A stretch of 64,000 nucleotides of DNA from a bacterium (GCA_024278215.1 JAJRTR010000140.1:8612-72611), one strand, 5' to 3'; positions 51,160 through 60,938 are shown, counted from the stretch's first letter. Numbers and translations are program-made. Notes: generated by a model not told the origin, from the sequence alone.

Positions 51160-52134
51160 ATGTTGATAATTAAAAGAGAAAATATTTTTGTAATTTTAAC
51201 GATGATAATCGGGCTGGCCGCCGCCGCGCGCCCGGCAGCCGCGCAGGTGATGCCCGACGACATATTCGACAATTGCCCGGAGGCTTTCGGCGACACGCTC
51301 AACGATGTGCCCCCGGATATTCACAGCGTCGAGATCACGCCCGCAGCACCGGCACCCGGCGAAACGGTGACCGTCAGGGCGCAAATAATGACCGACAAAT
51401 GGCTGACCGTTTATAAGGTTGAAAACGCCGTACTCACTTATATCGCCGGAGAAGCCGCCGCGCCGGTGGATGTCGAAATGAAACTTGCGGAACCCGGCAA
51501 TTGGATATGGGAAGCACAAATCCCCGGACAGCCCGAAGGCACTGTAGTCAAGTATGGAATCACAGCTCATGACGGCACGGGCAACGCGGTCGTGCAGCTT
51601 ATCGAAACAGCGGGTTTCGAGCCGGGCCGCTTCACAGATGTGCTGGCCGACAAAGAGAACAAAGATATCGAAGGTTCGCTCGACCTGCTGGGACTTGCGA
51701 TGATGTCCGACGGAGAGAATTATTACTATTGCGAGGAATTCAGAACGCAGTTCAAATGGGCCACCTTCCGGGGTGCGGCGATCACCGGCGTCGGCTTCTA
51801 TCCACAGGATGTACGTGTCATTCCGGCCCATAGCATCACCGAAAACACTAACGCCTTCATAGGCTATGTCCCGGCTATCGGCATCAAGTCGATTATCGGC
51901 CTGAATAATCTGAAAAACATAACCCAGGGCATCCCTGTTTCCATCAAAGTCAAGGGGAATAAAGTGTGTGGCAGGACGAAAATATCGGACCTCACGGACA
52001 AACCTGAACGCGGGCTGAAGATGTTCGCCGCCACTGCTGCTTACGACTTCAACGGCACTGGCAAACTCAATCTCAGCGACTCGACGCCTTATGCTATTGT
52101 GTACTTCAAAGCAAATAAGTATATTGTGAAATAA
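51160..52134 (+). CDS. Exported protein with Ig-like domain, unknown
   Basis: 324 residues. A signal peptide (IFVILTMIIGLAAAARPAAAQ) precedes an Ig-like domain (about 50-145; PPDIHSVEITPAAPAPGETVTVRA, KYGITAHDGTGNAVV), typical of secreted glycan-associated proteins. The rest (YYYCEEFRTQFKWATFRGAAI, AFIGYVPAIGIKSIIGLNN) is unrecognised. The start is ATG at 51160 or TTG at 51151. It lies 23 bp after the GH84 gene, so the two likely form an operon for extracellular glycan degradation. Mobile element R4 lies 12 bp after its stop. Confidence 0.7.
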   Translation: MLIIKRENIFVILTMIIGLAAAARPAAAQVMPDDIFDNCPEAFGDTLNDVPPDIHSVEITPAAPAPGETVTVRAQIMTDKWLTVYKVENAVLTYIAGEAAAPVDVEMKLAEPGNWIWEAQIPGQPEGTVVKYGITAHDGTGNAVVQLIETAGFEPGRFTDVLADKENKDIEGSLDLLGLAMMSDGENYYYCEEFRTQFKWATFRGAAITGVGFYPQDVRVIPAHSITENTNAFIGYVPAIGIKSIIGLNNLKNITQGIPVSIKVKGNKVCGRTKISDLTDKPERGLKMFAATAAYDFNGTGKLNLSDSTPYAIVYFKANKYIVK

Positions 52135-52146
52135 CGGCAACCATTC

Positions 52147-52324
52147 GAGCCAATTGCAAAATCATGTTCGTAGCGAGGTCGAGCTAAATTGTTCAGAGCA
52201 AGGCGGATGTGTAAAATCCTCGCAGACGTACTTGTAGAGTACGTCGAGGACGATTTTATGCCGACAACGCAGCTATGGACAATAGCAGCCGACCGCAGCA
52301 GAATCAGAATTTTGAAATTGGCTC
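52147..52324 (+). mobile_element. Palindromic miniature element, copy R4 (178 bp)
   Basis: Starts GAGCCAATTGCAAAAT and ends ATTTTGAAATTGGCTC. Flanks are ATTC on both sides (perfect 4-bp duplication). It ends 70 bp before the crotonase ATG. Confidence 0.92.
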
Positions 52325-52394
52325 ATTCACAAAGGTGATTAACGTAATTGTTTGCAACTGTTTATCCTCCCGGCAGAGGCAACGAGGTGATACG

Positions 52395-53180
52395 ATGGCA
52401 TACGAAGATATTATCTACGAAAAAAATGGTGGAAAAGCAAAAATTACGATCAACAGGCCGGAGGTCTTCAACTCGTTCCGCACGCAGACAATCGAGGAGA
52501 TGACCGCTGCGATGCAGGACGCCGCGGACGACGGCACAATCGGCGTGATCGTCGTCGCTGGCGAGGGTGGCAAAGCGTTCTGCGCAGGTGGCGACATCAC
52601 CGAGATGCGCGACCTCACACCCGCGGACGGTCGCAGGTTTGTCATGAAACTTTTCAATCTTTTCTCGCTCATCCGCAGTGCGCCGAAACCTGTTATAGCC
52701 GCGATCGACGGCTACTGCCTCGGCGGCGGCAACGAGATAAATGTCGTTTGTGATCTCTCTATAGCAACAGAAAGTTCGAAGATCGGACAGGTGGGGCCGA
52801 CCGTGGGCAGCACCCCCGTGCTCGCAGGCACTCAAATGCTTCCACGCCTCGTCGGCGACAAGAAGGCGAAGGAAATAATCTTCCTCTGCAAACGCTATAC
52901 TGCGCGGGAAGCGAAAGATATGGGCTGGATAAACGAAGTCGCACCGGACGGCGAACTCGACCGCGTCGTGGACGAATGGTGCGACCGCATACTCGAGATG
53001 AGCCCTCAATCGATCCGCATCTCGAAAATTTCACTCAATTTCGAGAGCGACCACCTTCATGCCTCATACATGCACGGCATCGAAATGCTCTGCAACACCT
53101 ACGGCAGCGACGAACTCAAGGAAGGGATGAACGCTTTCCTCGAAAAACGCAAACCGGATTTCAGCCGATTCAGAAAGTAA
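52395..53180 (+). CDS. Enoyl-CoA hydratase/isomerase family protein, MenB-like
   Basis: 261 residues of the crotonase family. NRPEVFNSFRTQTIEEM at the start, the CoA oxyanion segment GKAFCAGGDITEM, AAIDGYCLGGGNEINVVCDLSIAT, and GQVGPTVGSTPVLAGTQMLPRLVG followed by KKAKEIIFLC. The last two blocks are closest to naphthoyl-CoA synthase (MenB) and ring-hydrolase relatives rather than plain enoyl hydratases. No other menaquinone gene is present, so the name stays general. ATG at 52395 with GAGGTGA upstream; the longer frame begins inside R4 and is not family sequence. Confidence 0.88.
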   Translation: MAYEDIIYEKNGGKAKITINRPEVFNSFRTQTIEEMTAAMQDAADDGTIGVIVVAGEGGKAFCAGGDITEMRDLTPADGRRFVMKLFNLFSLIRSAPKPVIAAIDGYCLGGGNEINVVCDLSIATESSKIGQVGPTVGSTPVLAGTQMLPRLVGDKKAKEIIFLCKRYTAREAKDMGWINEVAPDGELDRVVDEWCDRILEMSPQSIRISKISLNFESDHLHASYMHGIEMLCNTYGSDELKEGMNAFLEKRKPDFSRFRK

Positions 53181-53219
53181 GCGAATGAAGAAGTGTTCCG
53201 TCTCACTGGAGGTTGCTGA

Positions 53220-54305
53220 ATGGCGACAATAAGAAAAACCGGGCAGGCCGACCGGGCGAAAAACGGCGTTATCGTCATACTTATACTGGGAACATTGTTG
53301 ATGCTGGGCGATTTTGTATATACGACACTTGATGATGCCGGCGAATTCAAGATACTCGAAACACACTCGAACCTCGATTGCAATGTGGTAAAGGGCGTGC
53401 TGAGTTCCGAAGATATAACTATCGACCGGCAGACCGGCATGGCCTTCGTTTCGTCGGGCATCAGGGGTCTCGGTCTCGATAAAGGCGGCGCGATCATCGG
53501 GTACGATCTGAATGCGAAGTCGCTGAAACCGGTAAATTTGACGAGTGATTTCAAAGAAGAATTTTATCCACACGGAATAGGACTGTATAAGGGTGCGGGC
53601 GGAGCCGCATCTCTGTTCGTAATCAACCATCGCAGCGAAAAAGATTATGTGGAAATATTCGACTACGCCGGCTCGAAACTCGTCCACAGACGGTCTGTAA
53701 GCAATGTTCTCATGTACAGTCCGAACGATATTATCCCGGTGGGACGCGACAGTTTTTATGTGACAAACGACCACGGCTATCGTTCTTTCAGGGGACAGAT
53801 TCTGGAGGATCTGCTTAAACTGGCGAAGTCGTATGTTCTCTATTTCGACGGCGATAAGTTAAGAATTGTCGCGCGCGGCTTGAGCTTCGCCAACGGGATA
53901 AATCTCAGCCCCGACGGAAAAACAGTGTATGTTTCGGAAGTCATCGGAAAACAGATAAGTGTTTTCGACCGCGATGTAAAAACCGGAGCTCTCGCATTGA
54001 AAAACACAATATATTGCGGAACCGGTGTTGATAATATAGACGTTGCGGAAGACGGCAGCCTGTGGGTCGGCGCTCATGCGAAACTGCTCACGTTTGCAAA
54101 ACACGCAAAAAACCAGAAATTGCCGGCACCCTCACAAGTACTGCACATCACCATGAAAAACGGCAAATATTCAGTCGATGAAGTCTATCTGGATGATGGC
54201 AGCACGCTGTCCGCCTCCAGCGTCGCCGCGGCATACAAAAATGAAGTTCTCATCGGCGGCGTCTTCGCTCCGCGTTTTCTTGTGTGTGAAAAGAAGATGC
54301 AATAG
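53220..54305 (+). CDS. Paraoxonase/SMP-30-like six-blade propeller, membrane-anchored
   Basis: 361 residues. One N-terminal membrane helix (GVIVILILGTLLMLGDFVY) holds a propeller in the periplasm. The serum paraoxonase pattern is visible: SSEDITID for the calcium Glu-Asp, FYPHGIGLY for the His, YSPNDIIPV and YVTNDHGYRS for calcium ligands, and FANGINLSPDGKTVYVSE. Such enzymes hydrolyse lactones or aryl esters. GGAGG lies 7 bp before the ATG. It follows the crotonase gene by 39 bp. The stop is TAG. Confidence 0.85.
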   Translation: MATIRKTGQADRAKNGVIVILILGTLLMLGDFVYTTLDDAGEFKILETHSNLDCNVVKGVLSSEDITIDRQTGMAFVSSGIRGLGLDKGGAIIGYDLNAKSLKPVNLTSDFKEEFYPHGIGLYKGAGGAASLFVINHRSEKDYVEIFDYAGSKLVHRRSVSNVLMYSPNDIIPVGRDSFYVTNDHGYRSFRGQILEDLLKLAKSYVLYFDGDKLRIVARGLSFANGINLSPDGKTVYVSEVIGKQISVFDRDVKTGALALKNTIYCGTGVDNIDVAEDGSLWVGAHAKLLTFAKHAKNQKLPAPSQVLHITMKNGKYSVDEVYLDDGSTLSASSVAAAYKNEVLIGGVFAPRFLVCEKKMQ

Positions 54306-54342
54306 GCAACAATGTAAGATACGATATATTGTATCTAAACTG

Positions 54343-54371
54343 GAGCCAGTTGCAAAATTATGATTCTGCTT
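54343..54371 (-). repeat. End fragment of the palindromic mobile element
   Basis: GAGCCAGTTGCAAAATTATG plus ATTCTGCTTG matches the reverse complement of the element's right end. Confidence 0.65.
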
Positions 54372-54792
54372 GATAAGCATTCTGTTATTCTGGGAAAGAT
54401 TATGGGTAGGATTGCAAAACATCCAATTATAAAGCACGGGCAAAATGGCTGATGAAGTTTGTGATTCGGTTAACAAAACAGGACACACCTTAGGGATCAC
54501 AATAAAGAGAGAAAGGATGTAATTGATGGGATATCTGGTGTAGTATGACACTAAAAGCAAAGATATTGTTTTCTTCGTCTTTAATCATTATTTGTGTTTT
54601 GGTAACACTTTAGCCATGTGAAGCTGCACCTTGAAAACCTAACATGAAAAGGAATGGAAGGCATTGGGGTCAGACCTAGAATTATGCACAGAGCGGAAGT
54701 GTAAGGGGCAGAACGTGAATTGTAAAATTTGAGAATAGTTTATTGGCTCGGAATAGTTTTGTTCACGTCGGCTATTTGATCCTGTTGTCTTT

Positions 54793-54829
54793 CGACCTCT
54801 CGCTACAAACATAATTTTGCAATTGGCTC
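54793..54829 (-). repeat. End fragment of the palindromic mobile element
   Basis: CGACCTCTCGCTACAAACAT followed by AATTTTGCAATTGGCTC is the reverse complement of the element's left end. No flanking duplication is visible. Confidence 0.65.
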
Positions 54830-54906
54830 GGTGTGGCGGGAGTGTTTTTTCGCGCGCTCTCAACCTTCGAATATCAGACTTGCAAAAGTTGGTGGTTTTT
54901 AAGGAA

Positions 54907-57723
54907 CTACTTGACGTTCCTGATGCTTTCCGGGGTGTAGGGTTCGTATTCGTCGACGTTGCGCATGAGGTTCCATAGTGGTTCCGGGACAGTGGCGGGA
55001 GATGCTTCGATGACGATTTCGCCTTCTCCGGATTGATTTTCCGATGTAATGCGCCTGTCGGATTTTTCATGCCCGGTCGCCGGTTTCTTACTGGTTCGGG
55101 GCGTGTCGGCAACTGTTTTGCCTGATACAAACGGCTGGACGGCCATTGTATTCTCGAAGTCGGGCAGGTCGAGTTTTAATTGAGCGAGCGCTTTTTTCGC
55201 TTCCGATTTTTTACTGTAGTAGCCGAGAACGACATGGGTGATTTTCAAGCTTCCGATTTTTTCGATGTAAAGGGAAGGCGAGTAGCCAAGGTCCTGAAGA
55301 ATGGCTACGGTTTTATCGGCATTTTTTTCATCGGCGTAGCTTCCGGCGGCGAGGATGAATTTCGGTTTGTCCGCGGCTGCAACTTTCTGTGGTTTTTCCT
55401 TCGATATTGTTATCTCATTCTGTGCTTTTGCAGTTGGTTTTGTCTCTTCAGGAAGTTTCTGATTGTCGTCGATGAGATTGCCCGGCGCTCTGGACAGCAG
55501 GGTGTCGGGTTTCTTCTCGAATGGAGCGAATTTGTCCGCCGGCTTTTCCCTGCCCGGTATGTAGGGTTTCTGGTATGGGGGTTTCAAGTCGTCTTCGCCG
55601 AGGAGTTCAAATCGTGCGATGAGCGCGGCAGCTTCGGCCCGGTTGATTGTTTTCGCCGGTTTGAAAGTTTTGTCGGGATAACCACCCATCAGCGGCTGTC
55701 CGTCGAGAGGCGCCATGCCGCGGGAAGCAAGGTACACGGCGGCTTTTTCACGGGTGTTCAGTCCTTCGATGTCGGAGAAAAGGCCGTCGAGGTTCTGGTT
55801 CACCGGAAGTTGCGCGCCGGCGGATTTAAACAGGGTCAGGATCGCCTCGAGGCGCGACACAGGCCCCTGCATCATCAGCCTGTCAAGGAAATCGACGTTC
55901 AGTCCGATTATGGACATATTTTTTTTCAGCGCGTCGATCTGCTGCATCTTTTCGCCGGGCGGCAGATTCATCAGTCTCGTGAAGTCCATGGAAGTGTTGA
56001 GAACTGTAACATAGTCCTCGATCTCGATGGGCGACAGGTCTTCGTGCTGGAGTTTCAGCCTCAGTTTGTATTTGCCCGAGCCGACACCCGCTTTGTCCAG
56101 CAGGTCGCGATTGACGACCAGCCGCTTTGCACCGGACCGTTCGTAAGTGCCGTCTTCGAGCATGATCGGCCGTCCGATTTCCGGCGACAGCAGCCACAGT
56201 TCCGCTTTCACTGAATACGGGGTTTTAAAGTATACCATTATCGGATCGGCGAACCGGGCGTAAACTTTCGACAGGAAAACGAGACTGTAAAATTCGGATC
56301 GCGAGGCGGTCTGCTCAGGTTTGAAAAGATCGTTCTCCGCGAATGGAAAGAATCCTTTCTTTGCTATGGATTCGACGTAATTCCTGGACCAGTGGTTCTT
56401 CAGGTCGCTGAAGGCCGTCACAGGCGCCTGGGGTATCATTATGATTTTCGGATCGACCTTGAAGTCGGCCACGATGGTTGTTTCTTTCACCGGTTCAGTT
56501 ACAGTCGAATCCCCTTCTGTCCGGGACGCGGCGTTATCGGCATACTCGATGTCGCTGCCGCCGGAAGCGTCCGGGCGGGAGGGCTCGGGAGCCGGTTTTG
56601 CAACAACCGGTTCCGGGGCGGGTGGTTTTTTCAGATCGGATTCTGTTGACGGGAGTTTGTCCTCGTAGACGCTTTTTTCTATTGTATCGACAAGCGCTCC
56701 GGTGTCGGGTTCCTCTTCTTCCGGGATGTATGATTCGCGCCATTTCGCTTTCTCGTCGGGCTTGTAGGAGACGGAAATATTTATCGCCGAATCTAAGGTG
56801 TCGTTGTATGTCAGTGAACCCAGCGCCGCATTATATTGGTCCGTGACATAGCTGACCCCCATCTGTCCGTACTGATCATCGTTGATTCGCGTAAATTCGC
56901 TGTCTTTCTGGTAGCCGTTTCTTACCGAGATATTCCTGTCGCGGAACCTGTATTCGGCCCCGAGGTACAGGAGATTGTTGCTGGAACTGCCCTCCGCGCC
57001 ACCGCGGTCCACAGTGTACAATTTATAACCGCCGTAAATGTCGATCCAGTCGCGGAGCGGATAACGTATACCCAGGTTGAAAATGCGCGGCAGTGTGACT
57101 TTTCTGTCACCGAGAGTGGTAGAAATCTCGCTGGCGGTTGAAATAATATTCTGGATGGAAAGCGCGGCATGAGCGCCGTTGTTCAGTAGCTGGAAACCGC
57201 CTGCATCCACGCTGAAGCCCGAACCGTCGTCACTCGCTATTGTCTGTACCTGTGTCAAGCCCGGCGGCGAAGAAAATCTGAACGCTGAAATATTTACGCC
57301 GATATGATATTTGCTTCCTCCCGGAACCGGGGTGCTGTAGGTGATCATATCACGCGACGCGCCCGACTGGTCGTCAGAGATCAGGCTGTACGCTTTTCCT
57401 CCCGACGCATAGGATAAAATGAAATACTTATAATCATCATCTGTGTTATAGTTGTTCAGCAGACTTGATTTCGAATTCGAGCTATAGTTGCCGAAAGCGA
57501 AAGAATACCTTGTGGACTGAATATATTTTACGTATGCGGGATTGACCAGATAAGCGAAAGCATCATTCTGTGAACCGACGCTCAGGCCGCCGAGAGATAT
57601 CGACACCGGCCCGGCGCCGTAGAGATGGTAGGCCTCGAATTCGGCGCGTGCGTTTCGCGCACAGAGTGAAACCACAACTGCCGCCATTGCAGCAACCATG
57701 AGCAGTTTTGCTGCCTGTTTCAC
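54907..57723 (-). CDS. Envelope protein: PorV-like barrel + SLH-like repeats + SPOR
   Basis: 938 residues. A signal peptide (AAKLLMVAAMAAVVVSLCA) leads into an outer-membrane barrel of PorV/UPF0164 type (about 25-340; VSISLGGLSVGSQNDAFAYLVNPAYV). A Pro/Glu-rich linker follows (about 345-440). Next come an SLH-like unit (FSDLKNHWSRNYVESIAKKG), a beta domain, a second SLH-like unit (YPDKTFKPAKTINRAEAAALIARF, about 680-730), and a SPOR domain (KFILAAGSYADEKNADKTVAIL, about 815-885). It could tie the outer membrane to peptidoglycan (SPOR) and a wall polymer (SLH). GTG at 57723 with GAGG 8 bp upstream is chosen over an ATG 51 bp earlier. The stop is TAG. Confidence 0.82.
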   Translation of the reverse strand: MKQAAKLLMVAAMAAVVVSLCARNARAEFEAYHLYGAGPVSISLGGLSVGSQNDAFAYLVNPAYVKYIQSTRYSFAFGNYSSNSKSSLLNNYNTDDDYKYFILSYASGGKAYSLISDDQSGASRDMITYSTPVPGGSKYHIGVNISAFRFSSPPGLTQVQTIASDDGSGFSVDAGGFQLLNNGAHAALSIQNIISTASEISTTLGDRKVTLPRIFNLGIRYPLRDWIDIYGGYKLYTVDRGGAEGSSSNNLLYLGAEYRFRDRNISVRNGYQKDSEFTRINDDQYGQMGVSYVTDQYNAALGSLTYNDTLDSAINISVSYKPDEKAKWRESYIPEEEEPDTGALVDTIEKSVYEDKLPSTESDLKKPPAPEPVVAKPAPEPSRPDASGGSDIEYADNAASRTEGDSTVTEPVKETTIVADFKVDPKIIMIPQAPVTAFSDLKNHWSRNYVESIAKKGFFPFAENDLFKPEQTASRSEFYSLVFLSKVYARFADPIMVYFKTPYSVKAELWLLSPEIGRPIMLEDGTYERSGAKRLVVNRDLLDKAGVGSGKYKLRLKLQHEDLSPIEIEDYVTVLNTSMDFTRLMNLPPGEKMQQIDALKKNMSIIGLNVDFLDRLMMQGPVSRLEAILTLFKSAGAQLPVNQNLDGLFSDIEGLNTREKAAVYLASRGMAPLDGQPLMGGYPDKTFKPAKTINRAEAAALIARFELLGEDDLKPPYQKPYIPGREKPADKFAPFEKKPDTLLSRAPGNLIDDNQKLPEETKPTAKAQNEITISKEKPQKVAAADKPKFILAAGSYADEKNADKTVAILQDLGYSPSLYIEKIGSLKITHVVLGYYSKKSEAKKALAQLKLDLPDFENTMAVQPFVSGKTVADTPRTSKKPATGHEKSDRRITSENQSGEGEIVIEASPATVPEPLWNLMRNVDEYEPYTPESIRNVK

Positions 57724-57895
57724 CCGGCTAACCTCGAGAATGATCTGCAAAAAAACAAAACACCTGCCTGACACGGGGACCCGTTTCCGTCATTATGTTC
57801 ACGCTTCGAACAGAGTGTTGCAAGCGGCTCTATATAAAATAATGTCCATGAAAAACAGTTTCTGTTTACATATATGATGCACTTTATTAAATAAT

Positions 57896-57967
57896 TGAAC
57901 TTGTGCATTATGTTTTCAGCAACTGAACAAAACAAAACATAATCTTCTTTCAAAATGCACAAGTTCA
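57896..57967. repeat. Two-tier inverted repeat downstream of argS
   Basis: Outer arms TGAACTTGTGCATT / AATGCACAAGTTCA (14 bp) and inner arms ATTATGTTTT / AAAACATAAT (10 bp), both perfect. It follows argS on the minus strand and could terminate it. One arm recurs at about 6433 as ACTGAACTTGTGCGTTTT, so it also behaves as a dispersed repeat. Confidence 0.75.
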
Positions 57968-57983
57968 GTTTAGTAATTGTATT

Positions 57984-59642
57984 TTACATCGACTCCGGCG
58001 CGGTGATGCCCAGAAGGCTCAGGCCGTTTGCGAACACCGTCTGAACCGCCGCGCAGAGAGCGAGCCGTGCGGATGAAAGGGCCTTATCTTTGTCCGACAC
58101 TACCCTGTGACCGTGGTAGAAGGCGTGAAAATCGCCTGCGAGTTCCGTCAGGAAAGTTATAATCCTGTGCGGTTCCCTTGCGAGGCAGCATGTCTGGACC
58201 TCCCAGGGGAAGTTGGCGAGTTTACTCATCAGGGCGAGTTCCCGGGGAGTCTCGAGCAGCGCGAGATCCGCGCCGGTGGCGACCTCGACTCCCTCTTCCC
58301 CTGCTTTTTGCAGCAGGCTGCATATTCGCGCATGAGCATATTGCAGATAAAACATAGGATTCTTCTCCGAGCGTTCTTTCGCCAGTTCGATGTCGAAGTC
58401 GAGGTGGCTTTCCTTTGTGCGCATCAGGAAGAAGAAGCGAGCGGCGTCGCAGCCCACTTCATCCACCAGGTCGGAGAGTGTCACAAGGTTTCCCGCGCGT
58501 TTCGACATGCGCACGAAGTCGCCGCTCTTTTTGAAACGCACAAGTTGCACGACAGCGATTTCGAGCTTATCAGGGTCGATGCCCAGTGCCTCCATAGCAG
58601 ATTTCATGCGGGCGATGTAGCCGTGGTGGTCCGCGCCCCATATATCTATGACTATGTCGAAGCCGCGATCGAATTTATTCTTGTGATACGCTATGTCCGA
58701 AAGGAAATACGTAGATGCGCCGCCGGATTTTTTCAACACCCTGTCCTGCGTGTAGCGATACTTGCTTGTGGCGAACCAGAGCGCGCCTTCGTCTTCATAG
58801 AGCGCGCCTTTTTCTTTCAGTGTTTTCAGCACGTCCTCCACGAGGTCGGCATCGTAAAGTTCGTGCTCGCCGAACCAGCGGTCGAAGGCGACACCGAATT
58901 TTTTCAGCGATTCGTCCTGCTCGTCGAGCACCCTTTTTATCGTGTAATCGGCCATCAGTTTCCGGCGTTCGTCGTCGTCCTTTTTCAGCAGCGAATCGCC
59001 GTATTCTTTTTTCAACTCGAGCGCGTAGGTTTTTATATATTCGCCCTGGTATCCGGCCTGGTCAAGCTGAACGTCCTGTCCGAGCGCCTCCTTGTAACGA
59101 AGGTCGACACTGATCGCGAGATTTTTTATCTGGTTGCCGATATCGTTAACATAATATTCGCGCACGGTCTCATAGCCGCAGGCCTCGAGCAGGCGGGCGA
59201 TAGTGTCGCCGATAGCAGCGATGCGGCCATGCCCCACCGAGAGCGGCCCCGTCGGGTTCGCGCTCACAAATTCAACCTGCACTTTCTTACCTTTGCCGAT
59301 GTCCGATTTGCCATAATCGGCACCGGCGTCGCGCACTTCCTCGATGATTCCGCGCAGAGTGTCAGGTGCCACTGTTAAATTTATAAAACCTGGCCCGGCA
59401 ATTTCCGCTTTCCCGATAATCGCCGATTCCGCAAGCCCGCCCACTATCTTTCCCGCTATTTCTCCCGGTGTTCTTTTTAGCGGCTTAGCCAGTGTCAGAG
59501 ACAGATTCGTAGCAAAATCACCGTGGTCTTTGCTGCGTGGAATCTCCAGCGGCACATCCTGCCACCTGTCGATACCGGTGTTCTCGAAACCGCAACTTAC
59601 GACCGCCTCGTATATTATTCTTTTTACTTTGTCCGCCAGCAT
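57984..59642 (-). CDS. argS: Arginyl-tRNA synthetase
   Basis: 552 residues, a class I synthetase charging tRNA-Arg. The Arg-specific N-terminal domain (RSKDHGDFATNLSLTLAK) precedes the active site NPTGPLSVGHGRIAAIGD (HIGH-equivalent GHGR). WGADHHGYIARMKSAMEALG lies further on, and VRMSKRAGNLVTL replaces the KMSKS loop, as is common in ArgS. The DALR anticodon-binding domain closes it (QYAHARICSLLQKAGE). The ATG at 59642 is preferred (GGAG 9 bp upstream) over the GTG at 59672. The length is normal. Confidence 0.95.
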   Translation of the reverse strand: MLADKVKRIIYEAVVSCGFENTGIDRWQDVPLEIPRSKDHGDFATNLSLTLAKPLKRTPGEIAGKIVGGLAESAIIGKAEIAGPGFINLTVAPDTLRGIIEEVRDAGADYGKSDIGKGKKVQVEFVSANPTGPLSVGHGRIAAIGDTIARLLEACGYETVREYYVNDIGNQIKNLAISVDLRYKEALGQDVQLDQAGYQGEYIKTYALELKKEYGDSLLKKDDDERRKLMADYTIKRVLDEQDESLKKFGVAFDRWFGEHELYDADLVEDVLKTLKEKGALYEDEGALWFATSKYRYTQDRVLKKSGGASTYFLSDIAYHKNKFDRGFDIVIDIWGADHHGYIARMKSAMEALGIDPDKLEIAVVQLVRFKKSGDFVRMSKRAGNLVTLSDLVDEVGCDAARFFFLMRTKESHLDFDIELAKERSEKNPMFYLQYAHARICSLLQKAGEEGVEVATGADLALLETPRELALMSKLANFPWEVQTCCLAREPHRIITFLTELAGDFHAFYHGHRVVSDKDKALSSARLALCAAVQTVFANGLSLLGITAPESM

Positions 59643-59912
59643 AAAACCATTCTCCGAATCTATATTTAACACTTGTCCGAATAAGCTTTCATTCTTACAT
59701 ATATTGTTTGTATTATCAATAGGCTATTGAGGACAATACCGGATGCTGAGTGGCCGGACGCCCTCATCCCGAAAACCATCCCCGACATGCCTCCCTGCCC
59801 AGGGGTTGCGAAGAAATAAGATGAAAATCAGACACGCAATTGTATCATTGTAAACAAGGGAGCCTGGAATACCGCACTTTCTTTTTGATCGCGGCTTTGC
59901 CGGGCCGGGCGT

Positions 59913-60770
59913 CTATCCCCAGGGTTTGAACCACACGAGGTAATAATAGATCACCGGCAACACAAAGAGGAAACTGTCGATGCGGTCGAGGAACCCACCG
60001 TGTGAACCCAGCAGAGTGCCCGAGTCCTTGACGCCCAGCTCGCGTTTGAAGGCCGACTCGACAAGGTCGCCGATCTGGCCGAAGATGCTGGCGACTATTC
60101 CCAGCAGCACAGCATGCCCGAACGGAATTTTTATGAAGATACCGACGATCACAAACAGGAAAGTGGCATAAGCAATGCCGCCGAGGCAGCCCTCGAACGT
60201 TTTCTTGGGGCTCAGCTCAGGAAAAATCCTGTTCCTGCCGAAAAATTTGCCTGCGAAATACGCACCCACATCCGAACCCCACGCGCCGGCCATCGGCAGG
60301 AACAGTACCAGCCGATTCTGAACAGCGCTGTCGGGGAACTGCGTGTCGGCGATGCCCATGATCAGGAACATGAAACTTCCGAAAGCACCGATATAGAGGC
60401 TGCCGAAAACAGTGGACGCGAGGTCCACCATACCGTATCTCTCATGTCTCTGCACTATCTGCCAGAACTGGATCACAAGAATGATAAATACATATATGGT
60501 GACGACAGTGCCGATGTTGCCGCTGCTGTTGCGGAATATCTCGAACTGCGGGAACTTGCTCAGATAGGCAACAAGGATGAACGACAGTCCGAAGATAATG
60601 CCGACGTAGGTCATCGGCTTGATCTTTTTTATTTGTATCAGTCTGTAGTATTCCCACATCCCAATAGCACCACCTGCCATTATCGCTACGAATAGCATCC
60701 AGTCGCCGATCACCAGCGTCAAAACAGCGCAAAACGCCAGCACCAGTCCCATGATAACTTTTTCTCTCAT
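59913..60770 (-). CDS. cdsA: Phosphatidate cytidylyltransferase
   Basis: 285 residues, about eight transmembrane helices. It makes CDP-diacylglycerol, the precursor of bacterial phospholipids. The family signature is intact: ESAFKRELGVKDSGTLLGSHGGFLDRIDS, with GSHGG in place of the common PGHGG but still within the motif. GAWGSDVGAYFAGKFFGR and SPKKTFEG are the other conserved blocks. ATG at 60770 is preferred to the TTG 18 bp upstream. The stop is TAG. The usual partners uppS and dxr are not beside it. Confidence 0.93.
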   Translation of the reverse strand: MREKVIMGLVLAFCAVLTLVIGDWMLFVAIMAGGAIGMWEYYRLIQIKKIKPMTYVGIIFGLSFILVAYLSKFPQFEIFRNSSGNIGTVVTIYVFIILVIQFWQIVQRHERYGMVDLASTVFGSLYIGAFGSFMFLIMGIADTQFPDSAVQNRLVLFLPMAGAWGSDVGAYFAGKFFGRNRIFPELSPKKTFEGCLGGIAYATFLFVIVGIFIKIPFGHAVLLGIVASIFGQIGDLVESAFKRELGVKDSGTLLGSHGGFLDRIDSFLFVLPVIYYYLVWFKPWG

Positions 60771-60938
60771 TTTTTTCTGTCCGTTCAATGATTTGACTGT
60801 ACTATTTTACACTCTTCGGGGAAATATTTGTAGCGTAATACGGAAATCGGTTTTGCGCAACATGAAGACCCGGCGGAATGAAGAGACTCGGACAACAAAA
60901 TACTTAAGTATATGCAACAACAAATGATAGAATCATTC

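Larger units (their letters stand above)
54306..54906. other. 600-bp gene-free stretch made of repeat fragments
   Basis: Between convergent genes. It holds two fragments of the palindromic mobile element (54343-54371 and 54793-54829), a further GGCTC-like end near 54745, and the phrase GGGGTCAGACCT near 54668, which is typical of REP-type debris. No ORF has coding character. Confidence 0.6.

Noticed and set aside
52275-52394. Upstream extension of the crotonase beginning inside element R4
   Set aside because: The extra 40 residues read through the mobile element and match no crotonase; GAGGTGA precedes the ATG at 52395.
54343-54829. A 487-bp composite element bounded by two inverted ends of the palindromic element
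   Set aside because: The outer flanks (ACTG and GGTG) are not a duplication, there is no ORF inside, and internal end-like pieces suggest several decayed copies.
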